This document shows positions 18,865 to 26,350 of a stretch of DNA of 64,000 bases, piece by piece. How positions within the stretch are numbered: position 1 is the first letter of the stretch; every line of letters starts with the position of its first letter. The translations under genes and the position numbers were made by a program. Under the pieces are notes generated by a model that was not told where the DNA came from, did not search any database, and was given only the letters and a program-made list of their open reading frames with translations. This DNA is from a virus: positions 124,001 to 188,000 of the IMG/VR virus record IMGVR_UViG_3300042923_000474. The stretch is one strand, 5' to 3'.

Positions 18865-19200
18865 ATGAAACTCGTTATCGTAAACGCTGGTCTGATCGCT
18901 GCTTTCGAGAAAGTTGAAGGCAAAGAAGGCGTGGTTAAAGCCAAGGTTCTCTCTGGCAGCAACAGCGAAGTCGCTCGTCTGACTGCTCTGGGCGGCGCCC
19001 CAATCGATCTGGCCATCGAAGGCCTGACCAAGGGCCACACCCTGACCATGGGCGAAGAAGTTCAGTTCACCGCTGACGGCACTTTCGCCGTTGAGCCTTC
19101 GATCACTGCTCCTGCCGAGAAGGCCGAAGAAGTGCGCAAGACCACCGGCGGCGCAAGCCCTGCCATGCCGGCTGAACGCTCCAATCGTTTCACCAGCTGA
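18865..19200 (+). CDS. Hypothetical protein (111 aa)
   Basis: AAGGAG precedes the ATG. The leader has TGTATAGT (about 18824-18831) inside a GACTG/CAGTC inverted repeat, a possible promoter. The product begins MKLVIVNAGLIAAFEKVEG, is small, beta-rich and Ala/Glu-rich with a disordered Ser/Pro tail. Followed by its own terminator, so probably separately expressed. Confidence 0.55.
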   Translation: MKLVIVNAGLIAAFEKVEGKEGVVKAKVLSGSNSEVARLTALGGAPIDLAIEGLTKGHTLTMGEEVQFTADGTFAVEPSITAPAEKAEEVRKTTGGASPAMPAERSNRFTS

Positions 19201-19215
19201 TTAGCACCCGGCCTG

Positions 19216-19244
19216 CCTCCGTCCTACGGGACGGAGGTTTATGC
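19216..19244 (+). terminator. Terminator hairpin followed by TTTATGC
   Basis: Nine-pair stem CCTCCGTCC (19216-19224) / GGACGGAGG (19229-19237) with a TACG loop, then TTTATGC. No upstream CATAA half here. Confidence 0.8.
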
Positions 19245-19258
19245 ACTAAGGATAGAAG

Positions 19259-19807
19259 ATGACAACTATCGTTTACAGTCACGATGAGCGCGCTATTGCT
19301 ACCGACAGCCGCGTCATCCGTAACCAAGGCACTAGTGAGGCTGAAATCTCCACCTTTGCCGAAAAGGTCTACACCAGTAAGTGCGGGCGCCTTTACCTGA
19401 CCAAAGCAGGTCCGGGTTGGACTGATGAGTTCTTTGAGAAGGTTGCCGTGGCGTTAATCCCTAAGTTGTTCAAGCTTAAGGACAAACCCAACACCTTGCT
19501 GAACCTTGGTCGATTGATGGCCAATACCAGTCAGGACGTCTTCTCCTACAGTGACACCGTTCTGGCGGTTACAGCTGACGGGGCATACGTGCTAGAAGAG
19601 CGTAAGACACGCATTCTAGCTGCAGGTGACATTGTCGCTATGGGTAGCGGGGAGTATTACTCTCGCGCAGCTGTAGTGGCCGGACAGAGCGTTGTAGACG
19701 CTGTCAAGGTTACCCTTCGATTCGATCGGTTGTCAGGTGGTGGGGTTCATCACTACAAGGCCTCTGATCTTAAGCCAATGGTTCAAGAGGAGATGGTTGA
19801 TGAGTAA
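19259..19807 (+). CDS. HslV/proteasome-like Ntn hydrolase (182 aa)
   Basis: The N-terminus MTTIVYSHDERAIATDSR matches HslV-type proteasome subunits, where Thr2 becomes the nucleophile after Met removal; Asp16 and Lys36 fall where the supporting Asp and Lys are expected, and AMGSGEYYSRAA (residues 127-138) matches the HslV GSGxxYAxAA signature. It could be a threonine protease or an Ntn-fold amidase; no HslU-like ATPase gene is visible in the window, so it may act alone. An ATGA-type overlap couples it to the next gene. Confidence 0.6.
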   Translation: MTTIVYSHDERAIATDSRVIRNQGTSEAEISTFAEKVYTSKCGRLYLTKAGPGWTDEFFEKVAVALIPKLFKLKDKPNTLLNLGRLMANTSQDVFSYSDTVLAVTADGAYVLEERKTRILAAGDIVAMGSGEYYSRAAVVAGQSVVDAVKVTLRFDRLSGGGVHHYKASDLKPMVQEEMVDE

Positions 19808-20378
19808 CCTCTGCCTGTTCAAAGATGAACGCATCCGCTTCTCTCCCATCATCGAAAGTTCCTCCCATCCACCGATCATGCAAGAGCTGGAAGACTGGTT
19901 AACACCGGAAGGTCTGGTTCTGCCGCTGACTCGTGGTGCGTTGGAACTGCGTGAGGTTCTGCTCGACCCGACCTATCACGCTGATCTGATGTATGAAGAC
20001 GGGATCATGGGGTTGGTAGTTCGGCCTAACGGTCGACTGGTAGTAGGTGAGTTCACTCGCAACGAACGTAATCGTTCGCTGACCCGACCTATCTTCATGG
20101 TGCGCCCTACTGGCAAGAATGCCAAATGGGCAATGGCGGGCTCACGACTGGCTGAACAATCAGCGATGGTCATGTTGGAGTTCACTGAGGATCTGAGTAA
20201 GGTCATTGACGACCTCGATCGTATCGAACCGATGCTGACCGGGGGTTACGAGGAATGGGATTATGCGAAGCTTGTCGAATACGTCGCAGGAGAAGTCAAA
20301 GCCCGGTTCCCAGCTAAACCCAAATCTCCCACTCGAAGGGGAATACATACCAGCGACGAAGGGGGAGACTCCGAGTAG
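19800..20378 (+). CDS. Hypothetical protein (192 aa)
   Basis: MSNLCLFKDERIRFS starts inside the end of the Ntn hydrolase gene. Residues 55-105 contain beta-type segments (GLVVRPNGRLVVGEF). Its last 116 bases overlap the next gene. Co-translation with the hydrolase hints at a partner or substrate, which is inference. Confidence 0.5.
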   Translation: MSNLCLFKDERIRFSPIIESSSHPPIMQELEDWLTPEGLVLPLTRGALELREVLLDPTYHADLMYEDGIMGLVVRPNGRLVVGEFTRNERNRSLTRPIFMVRPTGKNAKWAMAGSRLAEQSAMVMLEFTEDLSKVIDDLDRIEPMLTGGYEEWDYAKLVEYVAGEVKARFPAKPKSPTRRGIHTSDEGGDSE

Positions 20379-20688
20379 TCACTCCTTCGCTGCCGAAGAT
20401 ATCTACGGGTTCGATGAAGTGTTGGAAGCGATTGTTAAACTTGAGGACGTCTTTAAGACGGTGATTGTTAACCCTCAAGTCTCAGACGCAGGAAGAATTC
20501 TACCTGACCTCTTTAATCAAGATGGCACGTTGAATGAAGCGGCAGTTACCGAAAGGAATCGCCGCATAGAAGCCGTACGCGCTCGCCAGAAGATCCAGTC
20601 TGATGTTGATGACTTCATCTGGCGAGTTGGTATGCCACTGTTAGGTGTCATGTTGATTGGCATCGCAGTGATGACACGTTTTATTTAA
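20263..20688 (+). CDS. Tail-anchored membrane protein (141 aa), long overlap with upstream gene
   Basis: The ATG at 20263 has GAGGAA seven bases upstream and no later in-frame ATG precedes the membrane segment, so a real 116-base overlap in another frame is likely. The protein has a disordered N-terminus, a helical middle and a C-terminal hydrophobic helix (MPLLGVMLIGIAVM), fitting a tail-anchored inner-membrane protein. Unknown role. Confidence 0.5.
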   Translation: MRSLSNTSQEKSKPGSQLNPNLPLEGEYIPATKGETPSSHSFAAEDIYGFDEVLEAIVKLEDVFKTVIVNPQVSDAGRILPDLFNQDGTLNEAAVTERNRRIEAVRARQKIQSDVDDFIWRVGMPLLGVMLIGIAVMTRFI

Positions 20689-20724
20689 TCCACTAGAGCC
20701 CCACTTGGGGTAAGGAACCGCCAC

Positions 20725-21108
20725 ATGGCACAAGCAAACACGATTGAACAACAAGTAATGGCGTATCTGGTACAGTGCGCTATTGAACGCCGGACAACTA
20801 CCTACGAAGAGGTGGCTGCCCATTTCGGCTTACCGACCACCTGGCCCCGTTTGAGTCAGGTACTGTCGCCCATTCTCTACCGCATCTATGACTGGTGCGA
20901 TAAGAAACGCCTGCCTAAGCTTACCATTCTTGTGGTGCGTAAGTCGGGTGCCGACATGGCATTGCCGGGTAAAGGCTTCTGGTCGATCAGTGGGTTGCAC
21001 CACACCGACCGCAAGGAACGCATCCTGTTAACCGAAATGTGGACCACGGAAGTGTACGCCTATTTCGAAGTACCCACGACTGGGTTTGAGGGCGGCAATG
21101 GCCATTGA
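20725..21108 (+). CDS. Winged-helix-like hypothetical protein (127 aa)
   Basis: TTTYEEVAAHFGLP (about residues 24-37) looks like a helix-turn-helix start, followed by LSQVLSPILYRIYDWC and KLTILVVRKSGADMALPGKGFW, an arrangement seen in small winged-helix domains attached to restriction-type or alkyltransferase-like proteins. A DNA-binding role is inferred. AAGGAACC precedes the ATG. Confidence 0.5.
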   Translation: MAQANTIEQQVMAYLVQCAIERRTTTYEEVAAHFGLPTTWPRLSQVLSPILYRIYDWCDKKRLPKLTILVVRKSGADMALPGKGFWSISGLHHTDRKERILLTEMWTTEVYAYFEVPTTGFEGGNGH

Positions 21109-21340
21109 AGACGAGTACCTGCATATCTACCAGAACATGCAAGGCCGTTATGAAGACGGCCATCGCACGGTTACTTCTCGGGTGGATGTGATCAATGAGG
21201 ATGGGATGTACGTGCGTGAGTTTGAGGAGGAGATCCCGGTTCCCCATCGTAAAGGTGTCGGCACCATCTGGACTCCCAACAGCTTCGACGCCTTCGCAAC
21301 CCCTCCACCCCGCCACCGTTATCGGAGTCGGATCGTATGA
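21098..21340 (+). CDS. Small hypothetical protein (80 aa)
   Basis: MAIEDEYLHIYQNMQGRY starts inside the end of the previous gene with GAGGG six bases upstream and ends in ATGA overlap with the next. It has a basic RHRYRSRIV tail and a YQNMQ element weakly like the Asn-x-Gln family. Unknown. Confidence 0.5.
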   Translation: MAIEDEYLHIYQNMQGRYEDGHRTVTSRVDVINEDGMYVREFEEEIPVPHRKGVGTIWTPNSFDAFATPPPRHRYRSRIV

Positions 21341-21552
21341 GAGAGCTAAGATTCGTCAACACCCAGTGCCACTCGCCGGATGGCGTTCCTATGGGGCGCT
21401 CTTCGATGTTCACCGTCATGGATCAGGAAGGGCGTGTGGTGGCCTCGCAGTGGGTCAACAAAGAGGGTGGACCTCGCAAGCGCTACACCTTCTACCCCAA
21501 TACCTCGGCCTGGCAGCGTAGCTACCCATTGTCCGAACGGAGGGTGCGATGA
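21337..21552 (+). CDS. Small hypothetical protein (71 aa), Asn-x-Gln family
   Basis: ATGA overlap at the start. MRELRFVNTQCHSPDGVP carries the aromatic-x-Asn-x-Gln signature followed by DG, then a beta-rich core (FTVMDQEGRVVASQWVN). Unknown function. Confidence 0.55.
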   Translation: MRELRFVNTQCHSPDGVPMGRSSMFTVMDQEGRVVASQWVNKEGGPRKRYTFYPNTSAWQRSYPLSERRVR

Positions 21553-21755
21553 GTATCCAATACACCAACAAACAAATGCTGGTCATGGGTCCTTACCGTT
21601 GGCCAGAGGAACATCAGGCTCGCGCCTTCTTTACGGTGACCACACCTGAGTACAAAAACTTGGTCAGATTCTGGCCTTGGGATGGCGTGCGAGATCACTT
21701 GTCCATTGGTCCAGACTGGGCGTGGAGTAAGCACTATCCACGTAGCACTCAATGA
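21549..21755 (+). CDS. Small hypothetical protein (68 aa), Asn-x-Gln family
   Basis: ATGA overlap with the previous gene; ACGGAGGG upstream. MSIQYTNKQMLVMGPYRW has the signature at residues 5-9; the C-terminal half is Trp-rich (FWPWDG, DWAWSKHY). Unknown function. Confidence 0.55.
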   Translation: MSIQYTNKQMLVMGPYRWPEEHQARAFFTVTTPEYKNLVRFWPWDGVRDHLSIGPDWAWSKHYPRSTQ

Positions 21756-21973
21756 AGACTCTTCTCTACTACAACCAGCAAAGGCCCGAGGCCCATAGAA
21801 CGAAGGTCGATCATGTAGTCATCGTTGATGGTGAGCGCTGCTACGGTCGATTCACGATCACGCTGACCGATGGTACGGTTGATGACGACTGGGTCTTCAA
21901 CTGCCGCAAGTGGGCGAAGAACATCACGCCTCCTTTCGTTTACAAACCACCGCCTAACTACGAGTTCATCTAA
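21752..21973 (+). CDS. Small hypothetical protein (73 aa), Asn-x-Gln family
   Basis: ATGA overlap. MKTLLYYNQQRPEAH shows the signature at residues 6-10, followed by HVVIVDGERCYGRFTI beta strands and a Pro-rich tail. Unknown function. Confidence 0.55.
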   Translation: MKTLLYYNQQRPEAHRTKVDHVVIVDGERCYGRFTITLTDGTVDDDWVFNCRKWAKNITPPFVYKPPPNYEFI

Positions 21974-22185
21974 TGAGCGACGTTATTACCAGCACGCAGC
22001 GACGACAACTGTCTGGCGAAACCCTCAATACCTACAACCGGTATTTGGGTGGTGGTAACCGTCAACTTGTCTGTCGCTTGACCAACGATAAAGGTGAAAG
22101 TTCGTACGCCATGAATGGCACCTACGATCGTGGGGCCTGTACCAACTACCCGTGGTTCAGGAAAGAAGGGCCACCAGCGTTCTAA
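21973..22185 (+). CDS. Small hypothetical protein (70 aa)
   Basis: Starts on a TAATG overlap. STQRRQLSGETLNTYNRYL then a strand LVCRLTNDKGESSYAMNG; aromatic tail YPWFRKEGPPAF. It ends the overlapping small-gene cluster just before a strong terminator. Confidence 0.5.
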   Translation: MSDVITSTQRRQLSGETLNTYNRYLGGGNRQLVCRLTNDKGESSYAMNGTYDRGACTNYPWFRKEGPPAF

Positions 22186-22191
22186 GCATTG

Positions 22192-22241
22192 CTCCCCTAC
22201 CTTCGGGTAGGGGAGTTTATGCCCTCACCTCTTTTTTTTTT
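22192..22241 (+). terminator. Strong terminator, TTCG loop, TTTATGCC and T tract
   Basis: Perfect ten-pair stem CTCCCCTACC (22192-22201) / GGTAGGGGAG (22206-22215) with a TTCG tetraloop, then TTTATGCC and, after a gap, ten T residues. It ends the plus-strand cluster at a convergent junction. Confidence 0.9.
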
Positions 22242-22247
22242 GTTCGA

Positions 22248-22276
22248 CGGCATAATGGCCGGGCCGAAGCCCGACC
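22248..22276 (-). terminator. Minus-strand terminator of the tail tube gene
   Basis: Read on the minus strand: eight-pair stem (22257-22264 with 22269-22276) with TTCG loop, followed by TTATGCCG (complement of 22248-22255). Thus each strand of this convergent junction has its own hairpin plus TTATGCC. Confidence 0.8.
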
Positions 22277-22282
22277 ACCACT

Positions 22283-23158
22283 TTACGCCTGCAGACCAAC
22301 GGCGTTCTGCGCAGCTTCCTCGATCGACTTCTTGTAGCCTCGGCCAGCGGCCTCGACGTCGGCGTGGATGCTGTCGAACGCAGCCGGACGGTTGTTCGGA
22401 GACACGCCAGTCAGGGAGATGCTGTTGAGCACTTCCTGGGCGAACTCGAACACAGCCTGAGTCGACTCGGTCACAGAGGTGAACTCCATGGACAGGGTCA
22501 GCGCAGTGTCGCCTTCTGGCAGGTTGCGAACCATTTCGCGAGGGATACCGGACGAAGGCATCATGTTGCTGAGCAGGGCAGCTTCCACCACGTAGCGGTG
22601 GGTTGGGTCTGGCTCGATGAAGAGCATGCTCATTGACATGAAGTTTTCCAGGATTTCCTCTGGCATGTCCGAGACAGCCATGTGGAGGATTTCCGGGAAC
22701 TTCGTTTCCGGGTTCATCATCGCAGTACGTTGCCAGTAGGTGTAGAAACGGGTGATGACCTTCCCGTACTTCTCCTGATAGCTGAACGAAGGCGTGGATT
22801 CCGCCTGCATCATGTTCTGGATGATTCGCAACTTCTGGCCACCGCCGCCCACTGCAGTTTCTGCAAACTCAGGCGTGATGGTGAGGTTGATACCCTCGAT
22901 GGAGAGTGGATGCTCTTCGACCAGAACCTTGAGGGTTTCGATCAACAGCTGACCACCGTCGATGTAATCCATGAACAGCGGATGCTGAACAAGGATCGGA
23001 ATCATCGACTTCCGGGTGTAAGGGGTGTTGCTGGGCAGTTCGCGGAAGTTGGGCATGAAGCCCATCTGTTGACCCATCCGCGGGTCCACTACGGGCGAGT
23101 ATGCACCCTTCACGAACCCCTGCTTACCCAGCATGCGGTTTACATAGTCGTTTGCCAT
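22283..23158 (-). CDS. Tail tube protein (phiKZ gp30-like)
   Basis: A 291-residue protein directly downstream of the tail sheath gene, the standard sheath-tube order of contractile tails and of phiKZ gp29-gp30. It starts MANDYVNRMLGKQGFV with GAGGATGC before the ATG. The beta-rich middle with long polar segments and the C-terminal part (FEFAQEVLNSISLTG) fit a tube subunit. Identity is from synteny and size rather than a diagnostic motif. Confidence 0.75.
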   Translation of the reverse strand: MANDYVNRMLGKQGFVKGAYSPVVDPRMGQQMGFMPNFRELPSNTPYTRKSMIPILVQHPLFMDYIDGGQLLIETLKVLVEEHPLSIEGINLTITPEFAETAVGGGGQKLRIIQNMMQAESTPSFSYQEKYGKVITRFYTYWQRTAMMNPETKFPEILHMAVSDMPEEILENFMSMSMLFIEPDPTHRYVVEAALLSNMMPSSGIPREMVRNLPEGDTALTLSMEFTSVTESTQAVFEFAQEVLNSISLTGVSPNNRPAAFDSIHADVEAAGRGYKKSIEEAAQNAVGLQA

Positions 23159-23179
23159 GACAATAGCATCCTCATGTCA

Positions 23180-23199
23180 CTCTCCCCTTGCGGGGAGAG
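23180..23199 (-). terminator. Hairpin between tail sheath and tail tube
   Basis: Eight-pair stem CTCTCCCC (23180-23187) / GGGGAGAG (23192-23199), four-base loop, no T tract. It could set the sheath to tube ratio or protect the message 3' end. Confidence 0.6.
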
Positions 23200-23212
23200 C
23201 GGGGGGTGGGGG

Positions 23213-25288
23213 TTAAGCCGCGGCGGCTACGCCTTCCAGGGCTTCCAGGCGGTTGGTGCGCACGGTGAACGAACCCACGGTACGCAGAGGGCCCATGTAG
23301 AGGTCCACACGGCAAGACCACGAGAAGCCGCGCTTGCTATCCGACGGGGTGAACATGGTGTTTGGAACCACCGTTACACGACCATCGTATTTGCCAGCGA
23401 CTTCTTTGGCGATCAAGTTGTTCGAGCGCTGAATGAACTGCGCTTCGGTGAGACCCTTGATACCGACCAGCTTGGTCCAGACCTTACGGCAGACCTTGAT
23501 GATGTCGACAGCGGCGATCATGTTGAACGCGCCATTGAGCACCGAGGTGTCGTCTTCAAACACGGTCTGATAGGCCGGGATGAATTGGTCACGACGGTCG
23601 ACGTACTGGGCCCAGACGATGCCGTTTTCCCAGAAGTTGTCGATCATTGCTTCGGACTTGCTGCGGGCGTTGATCTCGGTGTAACCCTTGACCACGTTGT
23701 TACCCGGCTCGTCTGGCATCTTCTCACCGTCCCACAGCTGAGTACCGGCACCCATGTACTGGGCGCAGTCGTCTGCGAACTTGTAGGTGAGCGGCACCAC
23801 GGACTTGACTTTCGCCTTCGGCATGGTACCTGCGTGACCGATGATGATCGCGCGGCAGCAACCGGTGCCGTAGAGGGTGGACTCAGGATACGACATGAGT
23901 TCGTTCTTGAGCGCCACGCCGATCGAGTAGTCCTCGTTCTCTTCGTTGGCAGGCTTGCCCCACACCTGGGTAGACAGCACCAGGTAGATGTCATCGCGGT
24001 TAGCGAGCATCTGTGGGAACTTCAGCTTGGTCTCCAACGAGAAGCCCGAGTCGTACATGCAGGACATCGGCACGCGCCAGCGGTCCCACAGACGGGACGG
24101 ATGGTTCATGAAGTTGTCCAGGAAGTCGCCGACGGCCTTGTCGTAAGCTGCGTCATCCAGAGTACCGTCACCGCCGCCTTGAGCGAAGTGAGTGGTGGAC
24201 TCAGTGAAGAGCAGACCGCCGGAGGCAGGACCTTCAACTTCGATCGTGTGATACGGGTAACCCAGGTACGACTGACCAGTCAGGAAGTTAACCATGTGGA
24301 AGTCGTCTTCGGTATCACCAGCGCTACCGAACGGCAGCTCGTCTTCGTGCAGCGCCTTGAGGAACTCTTCAAGGTACTCTTCGTAGACGTGGTAGCCCGA
24401 CCAGGTACCGAAGGTATCTGGACCACCGTCGTCGGACTTGGCATTGTAGGCCTGTTTAAAGGTCTCTTCAATGCCGTATTCGGCAGCAGTGGTTTTGTCG
24501 TACACGCCTTCTTTGAACGAGAAGGTCAGGTACTGGTCACCGTCGATGGTGGTTTGGATCAGCGCGCTGGAGCGATCGTTCTTGCGCTCCATGGCCTGGA
24601 AGCGATACAGGAAAGCACGCTGATCTTCGATCAGGTCTTCACGAGTACCACCCGAGCTGCGGGCAGTCGGCGCGAGAAGGCGGAAGCCACCACGGTCGCC
24701 AGCCTTACCGCGGAACGGACGCTGGAATTCGAACAGTGGATATTTCTCGGAGCTGGAACCATCCTCGTCAGAAACGAGGTCGCCGGTACCAGCCACTTGC
24801 TGACCCAACTCGTTGCCTTTCAGCGCCGAACTGGTGATCTTCACGCGCTTTTTGGCGATGGTTGGAGTGCTCTCATCGACCAGCGGTCCAGTCGGGCCCA
24901 TTTTATAGGTGCCGTCAGAATTACGCTGATAGTTAGGGCGCACGTCTGAGACGTATTCACCCCAGATGGTGATACCTGCAGGCTTTGGAGCATCGGCCGC
25001 AACAATGCGGCAGATCATCTGCTGGTTACCAGCTTCGTTGATAGCTTCCGACAGCAACGATTGATGGCAGAAGTAGCCACCTTTGCGGTCATACATGTCA
25101 TCACCGTACAACCGCTTCATGCGAGCCCCGGAAACGATCTCGTCGGTTTCAGGACCCCAGGAAGTACGGAGCAATAGCAGCGGGGTATGCGTTGCAATCT
25201 GCAACGGTTCTACGGGCAACTGCTGATTAGAGTTGTCCTCGAACCCGTCGAAGAGAAAACGCGGGGCCGCATTTTTAACTGTGGCCAT
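23213..25288 (-). CDS. Tail sheath protein (phiKZ gp29-like)
   Basis: The 691-residue product is close to the length of the phiKZ sheath. N-terminal residues (ATHTPLLLLRTSWGPETDEIVSG...) form the strand-rich anchor typical of sheath proteins, and the C-terminal part (DGRVTVVPNTMF...FSWSCRVDLYMGPLRT) resembles the conserved sheath core with its final strand exchange. AAAGGAG precedes the ATG. Strong C-ending codon bias indicates high expression. It polymerises around the tail tube and contracts on infection. Confidence 0.9.
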   Translation of the reverse strand: MATVKNAAPRFLFDGFEDNSNQQLPVEPLQIATHTPLLLLRTSWGPETDEIVSGARMKRLYGDDMYDRKGGYFCHQSLLSEAINEAGNQQMICRIVAADAPKPAGITIWGEYVSDVRPNYQRNSDGTYKMGPTGPLVDESTPTIAKKRVKITSSALKGNELGQQVAGTGDLVSDEDGSSSEKYPLFEFQRPFRGKAGDRGGFRLLAPTARSSGGTREDLIEDQRAFLYRFQAMERKNDRSSALIQTTIDGDQYLTFSFKEGVYDKTTAAEYGIEETFKQAYNAKSDDGGPDTFGTWSGYHVYEEYLEEFLKALHEDELPFGSAGDTEDDFHMVNFLTGQSYLGYPYHTIEVEGPASGGLLFTESTTHFAQGGGDGTLDDAAYDKAVGDFLDNFMNHPSRLWDRWRVPMSCMYDSGFSLETKLKFPQMLANRDDIYLVLSTQVWGKPANEENEDYSIGVALKNELMSYPESTLYGTGCCRAIIIGHAGTMPKAKVKSVVPLTYKFADDCAQYMGAGTQLWDGEKMPDEPGNNVVKGYTEINARSKSEAMIDNFWENGIVWAQYVDRRDQFIPAYQTVFEDDTSVLNGAFNMIAAVDIIKVCRKVWTKLVGIKGLTEAQFIQRSNNLIAKEVAGKYDGRVTVVPNTMFTPSDSKRGFSWSCRVDLYMGPLRTVGSFTVRTNRLEALEGVAAAA

Positions 25289-25474
25289 CGGTGTAACTCC
25301 TTTAAAGGAAGGTGTTCATTCTTTGCAAAGAGGTCGCCTACCGGTCAACGCTCCCTTAGGGCCATGGTCCCCCTCGGAAGAGGCAGGCCTTGCGATAGGC
25401 CAATTTGAGTTAGCCATAAGATAATAGCTTAGCTTTCAACCGATCTTTCATATACACAACGTGCCGAGGCCAGC
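25289..25474. promoter_or_regulatory. Divergent promoter region, tail sheath / structural operon
   Basis: A 186-base spacer between divergent genes. On the minus strand two TATG elements occur (complements near 25414-25417 and 25450-25453) upstream of the sheath gene, matching the phiKZ-type late TATG element; the region 25409-25460 is A+T-rich. No TATG is seen in the plus direction. Confidence 0.35.
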
Positions 25475-26350
25475 ATGATCATTGACCCCTACGAAACAAC
25501 CCTCACCCGTCCTTACCTTGCAGACAAGATCCGCAATGGGGTCGTTCAAGCAGCCCTGGCCGACAGTCCTTACGGATTGCTCTTCCGTATCGCTGACGAG
25601 CACAGTGAAGTGCCGTCCTTCACCCAGCCCATGGTTTTCGAAACGCCGGGTAATAAAGGCAAACGCATTGCAGTGGATAGCCGTCAGTACAAGGGTTCCA
25701 GTCCGTTCGTGAAAGAACAATTGGACCTGTTGGAAATGCGCGCTGCCCTGACCCTTTACGGTGTACGTGAAGAGAACCTGGCTGCGTTCTACCATCCGGT
25801 GGCCTCGACGGCCTTTGCCAACCTGATCGCTGGCATGGTCAGTCAACGATTTGGTGTAGACCCTCGTCTGAAGCTCTACATCACCGTGGTAGCGGCTGCC
25901 CACTACTACAACATTACCCATGCACTGGACAACGGCTACGGCGATCAAGACTTGCCGATGCTGATGCAGAACATCATGCGTGATCTGCGCCTGCCGGCTG
26001 ATGTGGTGGAAGCTGCATTGGACAAGTGCGAGTACGGTGACACCATGGCCTCGCTCTGCGAGAACATCAAGCGTGTCGACGATACCGATCGTACCAAGTC
26101 TCTGGTGCCCGGTTTGATCATCAACAGTTCGGGTGGTCTGTGGTTTGGCATCAATGCTGCTGAAACCGTGGGCGTGGCTTTCGAACATGCACCGACCTTC
26201 TGTGCTTTGCTGTTCAATGCGCTCGGCGATGGTTCTTACAGCCGTGGTGAAATGGCCAAGCGTTTGAAGAACGTCAACAGCGTACGTCAGAAAGCGGAAC
26301 TGTTCCGCAAGTCGATGCGCACCATTCAGGCGGAGATCACCAATGCCTAG
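25475..26350 (+). CDS. Virion structural protein (291 aa)
   Basis: First gene of a run sheath // this gene, 898 aa, 569 aa, terminase, parallel to the phiKZ gp28-gp25 region, so a virion role is likely. It is largely helical (LTLYGVREENLAAFYH, ADVVEAALDKCEYGD). It overlaps the next gene by eight bases. No domain recognised; a neck or tail-completion protein is one possibility. Confidence 0.6.
   Translation: MIIDPYETTLTRPYLADKIRNGVVQAALADSPYGLLFRIADEHSEVPSFTQPMVFETPGNKGKRIAVDSRQYKGSSPFVKEQLDLLEMRAALTLYGVREENLAAFYHPVASTAFANLIAGMVSQRFGVDPRLKLYITVVAAAHYYNITHALDNGYGDQDLPMLMQNIMRDLRLPADVVEAALDKCEYGDTMASLCENIKRVDDTDRTKSLVPGLIINSSGGLWFGINAAETVGVAFEHAPTFCALLFNALGDGSYSRGEMAKRLKNVNSVRQKAELFRKSMRTIQAEITNA

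Noticed and set aside
22682-24949. 755-codon open frame on plus, antisense to the tail sheath gene
   Set aside because: It mirrors the codon bias of the sheath gene, lacks a ribosome site and gives a low-order His/Val/Arg-rich protein; the minus-strand reading is a clear tail sheath.
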